From assembly GCA_025964685.1 (NCBI GenBank), contig JAOPYG010000341.1:1-33146 (forward strand): DNA of 33,146 nt, in the 5' to 3' direction. This document shows, piece after piece, positions 23,521 to 33,058 of this stretch. The notes beneath the pieces were generated by a model. That model did no database searches, was not told the DNA's origin, and worked only from the letters and a program-made list of their open reading frames with translations. Positions within the stretch are counted from its first letter, which is position 1. Each line of letters begins with the position of its first letter. The position numbers and the translations under genes are program-made. This DNA is from Actinoallomurus sp. Lineage in GTDB: Bacteria > Actinomycetota > Actinomycetes > Streptosporangiales > Streptosporangiaceae.

Positions 23521-23933
23521 GTGTACCTCTGCCCCGCTGGACGGTCCAGAACGTAGGGGTGGAGCCGGTAGCGGATACGGCGGTCGCCGTGCTCTTCGCG
23601 GTCGAGGCGGAAACCGGGTTCCTCGGCCGGGCGCTGGACGAGGAACGACAACGCCATCGTCTGATGGACCCCGGCGTCGTAGGCGTTCAGCCGGATGTAG
23701 TGCGCCGGATAGGCGCGGCGGCAGTCGTTGATCTCCTGCAGCACACCCGCGGGATCGACCAGGTCGAACATCGGCAGCCCCCACATCTCCCAGTACACGT
23801 TCCGCGGATGCGGGTCGTCGGTGAACTCGACCGAACAGGGCCACCCGTTGCCGAGGGCGTAGGCGACCTGCGCGGTGATCTCGTCATCGGTCAGGTCCGG
23901 CAGGTACGAGAAGGTGCCCTGGGTGATGCGCAT
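23517..23933 (-). CDS. cbbS: Rubisco small subunit, form IC
   Basis: 138-aa small subunit of ribulose-1,5-bisphosphate carboxylase. It starts [31 protein letters not shown], the usual form IC/ID opening, has [12 protein letters not shown] and carries the C-terminal beta-hairpin extension (from about residue 105) that in red-type enzymes lines the central pore of the hexadecamer. ATG 8 bp after the cbbL stop; overlaps cbbX by 4 bp. No key segment is missing. Confidence 0.95.
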   Translation of the reverse strand: MRITQGTFSYLPDLTDDEITAQVAYALGNGWPCSVEFTDDPHPRNVYWEMWGLPMFDLVDPAGVLQEINDCRRAYPAHYIRLNAYDAGVHQTMALSFLVQRPAEEPGFRLDREEHGDRRIRYRLHPYVLDRPAGQRYT

Positions 23934-23941
23934 GGTGGCTC

Positions 23942-25601
<1,660 letters not shown>

Positions 25602-25605
<4 letters not shown>

Positions 25606-26894
25606 GCCGCCACCTCGCGGGTCTCGTAACGGAACCGGCCGTCGCCGAAATCGGCGATCAGCGGAAGGGGAACGCACCTCGGCCGTGGGCAGGAGCGGCC
25701 AAGGTGCGCTTCGAACTCCTCCCGGAAGGTCTCGACGGCGCCGCGCACGAACGACTCCGCCCCGACCGGCAGGGCACATCGTCGTCCGCCGGTGACCGCG
25801 TCGCACCGGGCCAGCACCGACCGCAGATCCTCCTGGCCGCCGTCACCGTGCTCGATCCGCTCCAGGTGGCCGACGATCGCCGTACAGCCGTGCTTGCACG
25901 CCGGACACTGACCGCAGGACTCCTCGGCCAGGAACCGGGCGAAGCAGAGGGTCACCGCCACCATGCACGCGGTGTCGTCATAGATGGCGAAGCCGCCGGA
26001 GCCCAGCCCGGAGCCGACCGCACGCATCATGTCGAAGTCCAGCGGCGTGCCGAAGTGCTCGGGAGCGAGCGGGGCCGCCGACGCGCCCGGGATCACCACC
26101 TTGATGGTCCGGCCATCGCGCGGCCCGCCGCTCACCAGGTGCACCAGGGCATCGACGGGCAGACCGAGCGGCAGCTCGTACATCCCGGGCCGGCGCACGT
26201 CACCGCAGACGGTGAACACCATTCCGCCGGGAGAGCCGGGCGTGCCGCTCTCCCGGAACCACTCGGCGCCACGGCTCAGGATGAGCGGCACGTTCGCCAG
26301 CGTCTCGACGTTGTTCACCACGGTCGGATTCGGCTGGCCCGACCGCGCGAACAGGCCCACCTGGTACGGCGGCAGGATCCGCGGCAGCGCCGGACGCCCC
26401 TCGATCACCTCGGCCGCGGCCTTCTCCTCACCGAACAGGTAGTCCTCCGGCCCGATGACCAGTTCGGTGGGAACCCGCGGCGGCATCTCGGCCATCGCCC
26501 GACGCAGCGCGCGGACCTCCGTCGTCGAGGTCCCCCTGATCACGATGTACGCCCTCGCGGCACCGATCGCGTACGCGGCGATGGCGATGCCCTCGAGTAC
26601 CTGGTAGGGGTTCCGGCGGATGATCCAGCGGTCCTTGAACGTCGCCGGCTCGCCTTCGGCCGCGTTGCACACCAGGTACCGGGTACTGCCGGGGCGCGCA
26701 CGCACCGATTCCCATTTCTGGCCGGTCGGGTACCCGGATCCGCCGCGGCCGCGCAGCCCCGACCGGCGCACCTCGGCGGCGACCTCGGCCGCCGGGAGGC
26801 GGACGGCCGCCGCCAGGCCCCGTCCTCCCCCGCGTGCCAGGTAATCGGCCACCGAACCGACCTGCTCGGTGAGCGCCAGGACAGGTTCGATCAT
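25602..26894 (-). CDS. Orphan NuoF-like NADH-binding flavoprotein
   Basis: 430-aa homologue of the 51-kDa NADH dehydrogenase/HoxF/FdsB module. FMN/NADH site: GLRGRGGSGYPTGQKW (46-61) and CNAAEGEPATFKDR (76-89). The 4Fe-4S ligands are Cys327, Cys330, Cys333 (SCGQCPACKHGC) and Cys373. The motif usually reads CNADEGEPG; here Asp is Ala79 and Gly is Ala84, so flavin contacts may differ. No NuoE or NuoG, hydrogenase or formate dehydrogenase gene accompanies it. It overlaps the phosphoribulokinase stop (ATGA) and the small ORF, so it is firmly in the Calvin operon. It probably moves electrons between NAD(P)H and an unknown acceptor, or senses redox state (inference). Confidence 0.88.
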
Positions 26895-27817
26895 CGACCC
26901 TTCGCCTCCGCCGCGTGCTCGGCGGCCTGGTTCAGCAGGTGGAAGGTGATGAACAGCTGGGTGATGGCCAGGGAGTCCGAATGGCGAAGCCGCGTGCCCT
27001 GCAGGAACAGGCCGATGTCATCGCGTCGCAGATGATGCTCGAAACTCATCCGCTCCCACAGCAGCGACTCCACGTACTCGGTCTCCTCCGGCGCGATGTC
27101 ACCGGCGATCCTCAGCAGGTCGGCCGGGTGTCCCTCGTCGCGACCGAGCTCGACGCTGATCGACTTGCACCCGTCCGCCGCCGCCTTCTGCGCGACGTCG
27201 ATCAGGTCGCGGTGAGAGATGGTCGGCCGCAGCACCATCCGTACCGAGAAGCCCTCGTCCGGGGGTTCGGGCGGCTCGAACCGCACGACCATGGAGGCCC
27301 ACTCGCGCTGCGGCCGGATGAACGCCGCCGAGTCCGGCTCGCGCCGCTGGAGCTCCGCGAGCACCTGCTCGGTCCCGTAGCCGCGCTCGGTGCAGTCTCG
27401 CTGGACCTTCCACTTCCGCCGCAGTTCCTCGGGCGGATCCAGGAACACCTTGATCGTGCAGCACTCGCGCAGCGGCTTGGTCGCCAGGCCGAGTAACCCT
27501 TCCACCAGCACGAACGGCCGCGGCTCGACGTACTCCGGTGGCGCGAACCCACCGGTCTTGTGGTCGTAGACCGGCTTGATCACCGGCTCACCTGCGGCCA
27601 GGAGGCGCAGGTGCTGCGCCATCACGTCCATGTGGTTGCAGTCAGGATGCAGGGGGGTGATGTCCATCTCGCGGCGCTGCGCGCGGTCGAAACGGTGATA
27701 GTCGTCGGTACGCACCACCGCGATGCGCTCGTCGCCCAGCAGCCGTACGATGCCGGCGGTGAGCGTGGTCTTTCCCGCGGCGCTGTCTCCGACGATCGCA
27801 AGCATGACGGGTTTCAC
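26891..27817 (-). CDS. prk: Phosphoribulokinase
   Basis: Kinase of 308 aa making RuBP from ribulose 5-phosphate and ATP. P-loop GDSAAGKTT (10-18), then VVRTDDYHRFDRAQRREMDITPLHPDCNHMD with the catalytic/substrate Asp-His residues, KPVYDHKTGGF, and the Walker-B-like FVLVEGLLGL. Close in type to bacterial PRK rather than uridine kinase. I prefer the GTG at 27817 (VKPVMLAIVGD), with AAGGGA upstream; the ATG four codons later is possible, and a frame from 27880 would start inside a hairpin. First gene of the operon prk - nuoF-like - orf77 - cbbL - cbbS - cbbX. Confidence 0.9.
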   Translation of the reverse strand: MKPVMLAIVGDSAAGKTTLTAGIVRLLGDERIAVVRTDDYHRFDRAQRREMDITPLHPDCNHMDVMAQHLRLLAAGEPVIKPVYDHKTGGFAPPEYVEPRPFVLVEGLLGLATKPLRECCTIKVFLDPPEELRRKWKVQRDCTERGYGTEQVLAELQRREPDSAAFIRPQREWASMVVRFEPPEPPDEGFSVRMVLRPTISHRDLIDVAQKAAADGCKSISVELGRDEGHPADLLRIAGDIAPEETEYVESLLWERMSFEHHLRRDDIGLFLQGTRLRHSDSLAITQLFITFHLLNQAAEHAAEAKGR

Positions 27818-27864
27818 GAGGCTCGTCCCTTTTCCGGTGGTCGTGCTCTGACCGTACGAGCCGG

Positions 27865-27880
27865 ATGGGCCTCCGCCCAT
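27865..27880 (-). promoter_or_regulatory. Hairpin in the Calvin-operon leader
   Basis: ATGGGC ctcc GCCCAT, a perfect 6-bp stem with a 4-base loop, about 50 bases upstream of the prk start. It could be a leader structure or a short operator. Confidence 0.35.
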
Positions 27881-27901
27881 GACCCGTCACGGGGGAGATC
27901 G

Positions 27902-27932
27902 GGGTGAGACCGGCCTCACCCGCGAGGGTGAG
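27902..27932 (-). terminator. Mutually exclusive hairpins after the response regulator
   Basis: Three 7-base arms, GGGTGAG (27902-27908), CTCACCC (27915-27921) and GGGTGAG (27926-27932), allow the central arm to pair with either side (loops of 6 and 4 bases). Transcribed leftward, the first hairpin follows the response-regulator stop directly, like a terminator. The second could replace it, like an antiterminator, and allow read-through into the Calvin operon. Confidence 0.5.
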
Positions 27933-28586
27933 CTACAGCACGATGCCGCGGCGCAGTGCGATGGCGACGGCCTCGACGCGGTCCCGGGCCTCCAGCTTGC
28001 GGAGCACGGCCTTCACATGCGTGCGCACGGTCTCATCCGAGATGAACAGCGCACGGGCGATGGCCCGGTTGTCCAGCCCCTTCACCAGATGCGTCAGGAC
28101 CTCGCCCTCACGCGCGGTCAGTCCCAGATCGGCACCCGGCCAGGCGCGTTCGGTGCCCATCGAGGCCAGCCGCATCGCGATCCGGCCACCGAGCGCCGGA
28201 TCGATGACGACCTCACCGGACTGCACGGTCTGGAGCACTTCGACGATCTCCTCCGGGGTCGCCTTCTTCAGCATGTAACCGCGCCCTCCGGCGCGCAGCG
28301 CCTCGAAGACGTACTGCTCGTCCTCGTACACGGTCAGGAACACGACGCTGACCTCGGGATGCCGATCGACGATCACCCGGCACGCGTCCAGCCCACTGCC
28401 GCGTCGCAGGCGCACGTCCAGGAGCACCACGTCCGGGTGCTCGGCCTCGATGACCGACAGCGCCTGATCGGCGTCTTCGGCCTCCCCCACGATCTCGAGC
28501 TCCACGACACCGCGCAGCATCGCGCGCAGCCCCTCTCGTACGACCTGATGGTCGTCGACCACGAGCACCCGGATCCCGCCCGTCAC
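27933..28586 (-). CDS. NarL/FixJ-family response regulator
   Basis: 217-aa two-component response regulator. The receiver domain (about 5-120) has Asp11-Asp12, phospho-acceptor Asp57 (VVLLDVRL), Thr in FLTVYED and Lys in YMLKKA. The LuxR-type helix-turn-helix is at about 150-215 (LTAREGEVLTHLVKGLDNRAIARALFISDETVRTHV). GTG start overlapping the kinase stop (GTGA), so it is translated with the adjacent sensor, its obvious partner. It is transcribed towards the Calvin operon, whose first gene starts 116 bp beyond, making that operon a likely target. Confidence 0.92.
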   Translation of the reverse strand: MTGGIRVLVVDDHQVVREGLRAMLRGVVELEIVGEAEDADQALSVIEAEHPDVVLLDVRLRRGSGLDACRVIVDRHPEVSVVFLTVYEDEQYVFEALRAGGRGYMLKKATPEEIVEVLQTVQSGEVVIDPALGGRIAMRLASMGTERAWPGADLGLTAREGEVLTHLVKGLDNRAIARALFISDETVRTHVKAVLRKLEARDRVEAVAIALRRGIVL

Positions 28587-29755
28587 GACGGGCCTCCACC
28601 GGGGATCAGCACCGTGACCACGGTGCCGCGGCCGGGAGTGCTGTGCACGTTGAGCCGTCCGCCGGCGAGGGAGACCCGCTCGGCCATTCCGGCCAACCCG
28701 AACGACATCCGCGAACGTTTCGCCGCCGGGTCGAAACCACGCCCGTCGTCACCGACCACCAGCACGACGTACGGCCGCTCCTCGAACAGGGCGACCTTGA
28801 CCCGCCGCGCGTCCGCGTGTCGCCAGATGTTCGCGATCGCCTCCTGGGCCACCCGGTACAGCACCACCTCGTGGTGGGTGGGCGACGCGACGCCGTCCGC
28901 GATGTCGAGGTCCACGGCGATCTCATCGGCGAACTGGCGGTGTACGAGCGCCCGGAGGGCCGGCGCCAGGCCAAGGTCGTCCAGGACGGACGGGCGCAGA
29001 TCGTGAATCGCGTTCCGTGCCTCGTCGAGGGCCTCGTCCACGAGCAGCTTCGCGGCCTCCAGCTCACGCGCCGCCTGGCCCTGATCGGTCGCGAGACTGC
29101 GGCCACATGCCTGCAGGCGGTACCAGATGGACACGAGCTGCTGGGTGACGCCGTCGTGGATCTCGGTCGCAACCCTGCGGCGCTCCTCCTCCTGTGCCTC
29201 GATCGTCCGCCGCATCATCCCGGCCAGGGCGGCTTCCTTCTCCGCGAGCGCCCGGAACAGGTCGGCGTGCTCCACCGCCCCCGCCACGAGCGAGCCGGTG
29301 AGCTTGAGAACGTCGAGGTCATAATCGCGGCGATCGCTCGCGTGCACGTTGAAGACGCCCAGCAGACTCCCGGATCGGGCGAAGAGCGGAACCGAGATCA
29401 TCGAGGTGTATCGCTCGCCCTGAAGCTCAGGGATGTACTTGTACCGCGGATCCCCCCACTTGTCCTCGGGAATGACGACGACCTGCTCGTGCTCCGCCGC
29501 CCAGCCGGTGACACCCTCTCCGAGCCGCAGGCGCACCTCACCGACGGCGCTCTGCAACGGCGGCGACGCGGCACGGAGCACCAGGCGATCGTGGGCCGCG
29601 TCCCACAGATACAGGACGCACACGTCGCCGCCCGTCGCGTCCGTGACCAGGTCGATCACCGACCCCAGCACCGCATCCAGTTCGCCGTCCGACGTCAAGG
29701 CGGCGATCACGCCTCGCAGGAGCCTGTTCTGCGAGACCTCGAGGGCCTCTTCCAC
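28583..29755 (-). CDS. GAF-domain histidine kinase (NarL-type)
   Basis: Cytoplasmic sensor kinase of 390 aa. The N-terminal GAF domain is at about 24-165 (LDAVLGSVIDLVTDATGGDVCVLYLWD; YTSMISVPLFARSGSLLGVFNVH). The HisKA_3 segment has phospho-acceptor His200 (EERRRVATEIHDGVTQQL), and the HATPase domain (about 290-388) shows RVAQEAIANIWRHADA, GDDGRGFD and GLAGMAERV. No transmembrane segment, so the signal is intracellular; the GAF domain could bind a small molecule or gas, but no haem ligand can be assigned. GTG start with GGAGGTGG ideally placed. Forms an operon with the response regulator. Confidence 0.92.
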   Translation of the reverse strand: MEEALEVSQNRLLRGVIAALTSDGELDAVLGSVIDLVTDATGGDVCVLYLWDAAHDRLVLRAASPPLQSAVGEVRLRLGEGVTGWAAEHEQVVVIPEDKWGDPRYKYIPELQGERYTSMISVPLFARSGSLLGVFNVHASDRRDYDLDVLKLTGSLVAGAVEHADLFRALAEKEAALAGMMRRTIEAQEEERRRVATEIHDGVTQQLVSIWYRLQACGRSLATDQGQAARELEAAKLLVDEALDEARNAIHDLRPSVLDDLGLAPALRALVHRQFADEIAVDLDIADGVASPTHHEVVLYRVAQEAIANIWRHADARRVKVALFEERPYVVLVVGDDGRGFDPAAKRSRMSFGLAGMAERVSLAGGRLNVHSTPGRGTVVTVLIPGGGPS

Positions 29756-29802
29756 AGCCCACCTCCACGCACGGGACGATCACGGGCGGCCGTCACATCA
29801 CT

Positions 29803-29821
29803 CCGTATCGCGAACATACGG
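29803..29821. promoter_or_regulatory. Inverted repeat CCGTAT-N7-ATACGG
   Basis: CCGTAT cgcgaac ATACGG, 6-bp perfect arms, 48 bp upstream of the kinase start, in the 103-bp gap behind the DeoR gene. Likely an operator for the kinase-regulator operon, bound by its own regulator or by the DeoR protein. Confidence 0.5.
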
Positions 29822-29858
29822 TCCTTATGCCTTGCCGAGAAGCCCGAGTGGTCGTGGA

Positions 29859-30650
29859 TCAGCGGAGAGCGACGTCACAGTTGACCTTGCGTTCAGCGAG
29901 ATCGCGCAGTGCGTCGGCCGAGGCGCCGTCGTCGACGATGACCCGCTCGAACGCGGTCAGCGGAGCCACCTTGTGCAGGGCGATGCGGCCCAGTTTGGTG
30001 TGGTCCACCAGGAGGATGTTGTGCTCCGCGCTCTGGAGCATGGCCCGCTTCACGATCACGACGTGCGGCTCCTGGTGGGAGGCATGTCCGCCGGAGACCG
30101 CGGAGGTCGAGGTGAAACACATGTCGACCTGCAGCGACTCGATGGCCTCGACGCAGGAGACGCCGAGGAAGGAGTTGTGCAGGGGGTCGTAGTCGCCGCC
30201 GAGGGCGACCAGCCGGATGCCGCGCGCCGTTGCCAGCAGATTGAGCCCGTCGAGGAAGTTGGTGACGACGGTCAGCGGTGTGATCGCCTCGAGGTGACGG
30301 GCGAGCGCCAGGGCCGTCGTCGAGTCGTCGAGCATTATCGCCATGCCCGGCTCGACCAGTTCGAGGGCCCTTTTCGCGATGGCGTCCTTCTCTGCCCGCA
30401 TGGACTTCGTCCGGTACGCGATGTTGCTCTCGAAGACTCCGGAGCGCTGTGCCGTGACCCCGCCGCGGAACTTCCGGACTATCCCCTGACGCTGCAGCTC
30501 GTCCAGGTCCCGGTGGATCGTCATCAGGCTGACCTGAAAGTGTTCGGCGAGATCCGCCGCCGTGGCCGATCCCTGCGCCAGCACGAAATCGCCGATCGCA
30601 CTCTGACGCCGAGCCGGACCCCCGCGCGGCCTGCCCTTCCCGCTGTGCAT
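29859..30650 (-). CDS. DeoR-family transcriptional regulator
   Basis: 263-aa repressor. The N-terminal winged helix-turn-helix is at about 15-70 (RRQSAIGDFVLAQGSATAADLAEHF, LMTIHRDLDELQRQGIVRKFRGGV). The DeoR C-terminal sugar-phosphate sensor domain is at about 85-250 (KDAIAKRALELVEPGMAIMLDDSTTALALARHL; VVTNFLDGLNLL; LGGDYDPLHNSFLG). The family senses phosphorylated sugars, so a regulator of carbon flow beside a Calvin operon is sensible, but the target is unproven. The ATG at 30650 has GGGGAG 7-8 bases upstream; earlier in-frame starts are poorer. Confidence 0.88.
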   Translation of the reverse strand: MHSGKGRPRGGPARRQSAIGDFVLAQGSATAADLAEHFQVSLMTIHRDLDELQRQGIVRKFRGGVTAQRSGVFESNIAYRTKSMRAEKDAIAKRALELVEPGMAIMLDDSTTALALARHLEAITPLTVVTNFLDGLNLLATARGIRLVALGGDYDPLHNSFLGVSCVEAIESLQVDMCFTSTSAVSGGHASHQEPHVVIVKRAMLQSAEHNILLVDHTKLGRIALHKVAPLTAFERVIVDDGASADALRDLAERKVNCDVALR

Positions 30651-30979
30651 GACCACTCCCCCTCGCCGGGTCGGTGTGACCACGGCCGTTCAGGATGGAC
30701 GCGAAGCCGTGGAGAGCATCGTCTCTCGTCTGAGCGGCGGCCGGTATCTCCTGGACGAGTTCCAGAAAACCGCGCGGCGTTTGGGACCCTGATCGCACGT
30801 GTGGGCCCGTGCGCCGCATGAAATGGGATCAGGTGCGGAGTACTTGACCCCAGCGAGCAGATTCACCCACCGCGGATATCAGGCTTCGGCCGGAGGCGGG
30901 CCGCCGAGCAATCCCGATGGTCTTGGCCGTCGGCAGCGCACCGTGTACCTCAGGGTTCAGCGAGCCCTGCCCATGATCA
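30651..30979. other. Non-coding gap upstream of the DeoR gene
   Basis: No convincing gene. A plus-strand frame 30649-30792 (47 aa, ending REAVESIVSRLSGGRYLLDEFQKTARRLGP) has coding-like composition but no ribosome site and begins on top of the DeoR start. A stem CAGGG...CCCTG (30951-30969) about 10 bp beyond the DinB stop may be a weak terminator for that gene. Confidence 0.35.
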
Positions 30980-31561
30980 TTACTGGCCCATGCGTCCGTC
31001 GATCCGCTCGCGCAACAAGTCGACGTGACCCATGTGGCGGGCGTACTCCTCGATCATTCCGACCAGCACCACGCGCAGCGACATCGGCCCTCCACCGCTG
31101 CCATGCAGATTCAAGGGGTCGTTGCCGGTGATGTCGAGACTGGGCGCCTCGGCCACGAACCGCGTCGCGAAGTCCACCTCCGCACGCCATGCGTCCCACG
31201 CCCCCGCAACCACCTGGGGGTCGGGGACAGCACCATCGAAATCACCGTCACGGTCGGTATCGGAGCAGAACAGCCGGGGCACGTCCTGTCCCGCCATCAT
31301 CACCCGGAACGTCGCACGCTCCACCTCGGCCAGGTGTCGCACCAGCCCCAGGAGCGACATCGTCGACGGCTCGACGGAACGCCGCGCCATAGCCTCCGCC
31401 TCTAGACCTGAGCATTTCATCTCCAACGTGAGGCGTTGACAGCGCAGGGATTCGACCAGCGTGGTGCGCTCGTCGCCCAACGTTGGTCCGTTCTCACGCG
31501 GGTCGTCGTCAGACGGCTTGCCGTCCGCGGTGAACATATCGGCTCGTCGGGTCGTGGCCAT
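30980..31561 (-). CDS. DinB-superfamily protein (DUF664 type)
   Basis: 193-aa helical-bundle protein. LVESLRCQRLTLEMKCSGL, SLLGLVRHLAEVERATFRVMM and VVLVGMIEEYARHMGHVDLLRERIDGRMGQ carry the three metal-ligand positions of DinB/DUF664 proteins (His in RHLAEVE, and two His in ARHMGHVD). Likely a metal-dependent hydrolase or thiol transferase of unknown substrate, common in actinobacteria with mycothiol. The start is uncertain: ATG at 31561 is the best guess, with ATGs at 31537 and 31573 as alternatives, none with a clear ribosome site. Confidence 0.82.
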   Translation of the reverse strand: MATTRRADMFTADGKPSDDDPRENGPTLGDERTTLVESLRCQRLTLEMKCSGLEAEAMARRSVEPSTMSLLGLVRHLAEVERATFRVMMAGQDVPRLFCSDTDRDGDFDGAVPDPQVVAGAWDAWRAEVDFATRFVAEAPSLDITGNDPLNLHGSGGGPMSLRVVLVGMIEEYARHMGHVDLLRERIDGRMGQ

Positions 31562-31643
31562 GGCCGCAATCATCGGCGATGCGTATGGCGGCCGACAAGC
31601 GATTAACGACACCCCACTCATGGTCAACGGGTTCGGGCACGTC

Positions 31644-32001
31644 CTACTCATGATCACTCAGGGTGACCACCACCTTGCGCGAAAGGCTCAGTGGCCTATC
31701 TACCAATTCGATTGGCACTGCTTCCAGAAACCACGCGAACACATAGCGCTCCGCGATGAGGCAGCGGAATGTTTCCAGCAATGGTGCCGGATCGCCGCTG
31801 TCCGCGTCGAAGAGGTATTGCGTATCGGGCAACACGGCCACGGCGAAACGGTCCGCGCGAAGCGTCCGTGGGTAACGGCTGGACTGTCCTGGGCAAGCGT
31901 GGCCGCGCAGTGGCGCTGACCTGGACCGTGGACGCCGACAGCGGGAAAAGGGGATCGCGATGAGGTGCCGTTCCGTCGACGTACGTTCCCACGGAGACCA
32001 T
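31644..32001 (-). pseudogene. Frameshifted, truncated metallophosphoesterase
   Basis: Reading left from the ATG at 32001: MVSVGTYVDGTAPHRDP, FPLSASTVQVSATARPRLPR and PLPTDASRG. The frame then breaks near 31850. One base fewer in the GG at 31850-31851 joins it to RFAVAVLPDTQYLFDADSGD and PAPLLETFRCLIAER, the N-terminal strand and DTQ metal motif of calcineurin-like phosphoesterases. Similarity stops after IAER, the rest of the catalytic domain is absent, and a stop follows at 31644. It is therefore both frameshifted and 3'-deleted. It abuts the DinB gene, and the deletion probably ended there. Confidence 0.55.
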
Positions 32002-32071
32002 GTTCGCGTCGCCGGACGGGAAGGCGGGGCGGGGACCGTTCACATGTGAGTGGTGTCAGGACGGTAGGGCG

Positions 32072-33058
32072 ATGAGCATTCCCCTGGCGCTGCTCGGTGC
32101 GCTGCTGTTCGCGGTCTCCGCCGCCCTGCAACAGGATTCGGTGCGTTCCACGGCGTGGCGCCTGGCCGCCGGCCGGGCGGTCGCCGCCCCGGAAGGCTCC
32201 GCGCTCGACGAGCCGCCGCCTGCCGCGGCACGGCGGGCGGCACTGATCGTGCGCGGATGCATTCTGCGTCGGCGGGTCCGCGATGCTCGGCCGCCGCTCC
32301 CTGAGCTGCTGCTCCGAGTCGCGCGCGAACCTCTGTGGTGGTCGGGCTGGTTGGCGGGCGTCGCCGGCTTCACCGCCCAGGCCGTCGCCCTGCACCTGGG
32401 ATCCATCGTCGTCGTGCAGGCGCTGGTCGTCACTCAGTTGCTGTTCGCGCTGCCGCTCGGCTCTGTGTTCACCGGTCGCCGGCCGCTACGGCGGGACTGG
32501 TGGGGCGTGGCGGCGGTCTGCGGCGGGCTGATCGTGCTCGTGATCGTCCGCGGTGGGGTGCGGCAGACAGCGGGACGACGGTCCGAGATGTGGCTTGTGG
32601 TGGCGGTGGCAGCCGGGCTGATCGTGCTTTTCTTCCTCACCGCCTGCCTGCTCCGGTCGCACGCCCAGTCCCGTACCGTTGCGCTTGCCTGCGCAGCCGG
32701 AATCTGTTTTTGCATGACCGCCGTTTTCCTGGTGTTCGCCGGCGATGACATGTCCCGGCGTGGCCTGCTCGCTGCCGCGTTGGGCTGGCCGGTGGCCGGG
32801 CTGAGCACCTCCACGCTGGTGGGGACGGTCCTGGTGCAGAACGCCTTCGCGAGAGGCTCCTTGCCCACTGCCTTGACCGCGATCAACATCACCGATCCCG
32901 TGGCGAGCGCGGTCGCCGGCGTGGTGGTGTTCGACGCCCGGCCGGCGATGAACCCGAGCACCTTGTGGGCGACGGCGGCGGCCGTCGGGTTGATCGCCTC
33001 AGGCGTAGCGCTACTCGCCACCTCGCCGACGTTGCACGACCACCGGTCGGCGCGATGA
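32072..33058 (+). CDS. DMT-superfamily (EamA-like) membrane transporter
   Basis: 328-aa polytopic membrane protein with about nine hydrophobic spans (IPLALLGALLFAVSAAL, WLAGVAGFTAQAVALHLG, IVVVQALVVTQLLFALPLG, GVAAVCGGLIVLVIV, LVVAVAAGLIVLFFLTACLL and others). The hydrophilic loop at about 28-85 is Arg/Ala-rich. Organisation is that of drug/metabolite-type transporters; ALHLGSIVVVQALVVTQ and TALTAINITDPVASAVAGVVVF are the two half-repeat signatures. Substrate unknown. The ATG at 32072 has TAGGG upstream; an open frame from 32000 adds a non-membrane leader and is unlikely. Confidence 0.85.
   Translation: MSIPLALLGALLFAVSAALQQDSVRSTAWRLAAGRAVAAPEGSALDEPPPAAARRAALIVRGCILRRRVRDARPPLPELLLRVAREPLWWSGWLAGVAGFTAQAVALHLGSIVVVQALVVTQLLFALPLGSVFTGRRPLRRDWWGVAAVCGGLIVLVIVRGGVRQTAGRRSEMWLVVAVAAGLIVLFFLTACLLRSHAQSRTVALACAAGICFCMTAVFLVFAGDDMSRRGLLAAALGWPVAGLSTSTLVGTVLVQNAFARGSLPTALTAINITDPVASAVAGVVVFDARPAMNPSTLWATAAAVGLIASGVALLATSPTLHDHRSAR

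Noticed and set aside
30649..30792. 47-aa plus-strand ORF with coding-like composition
   Set aside because: No ribosome site, start codon coincides with the palindromic CATG of the DeoR start, no recognisable similarity; kept only as a note in the gap entry.
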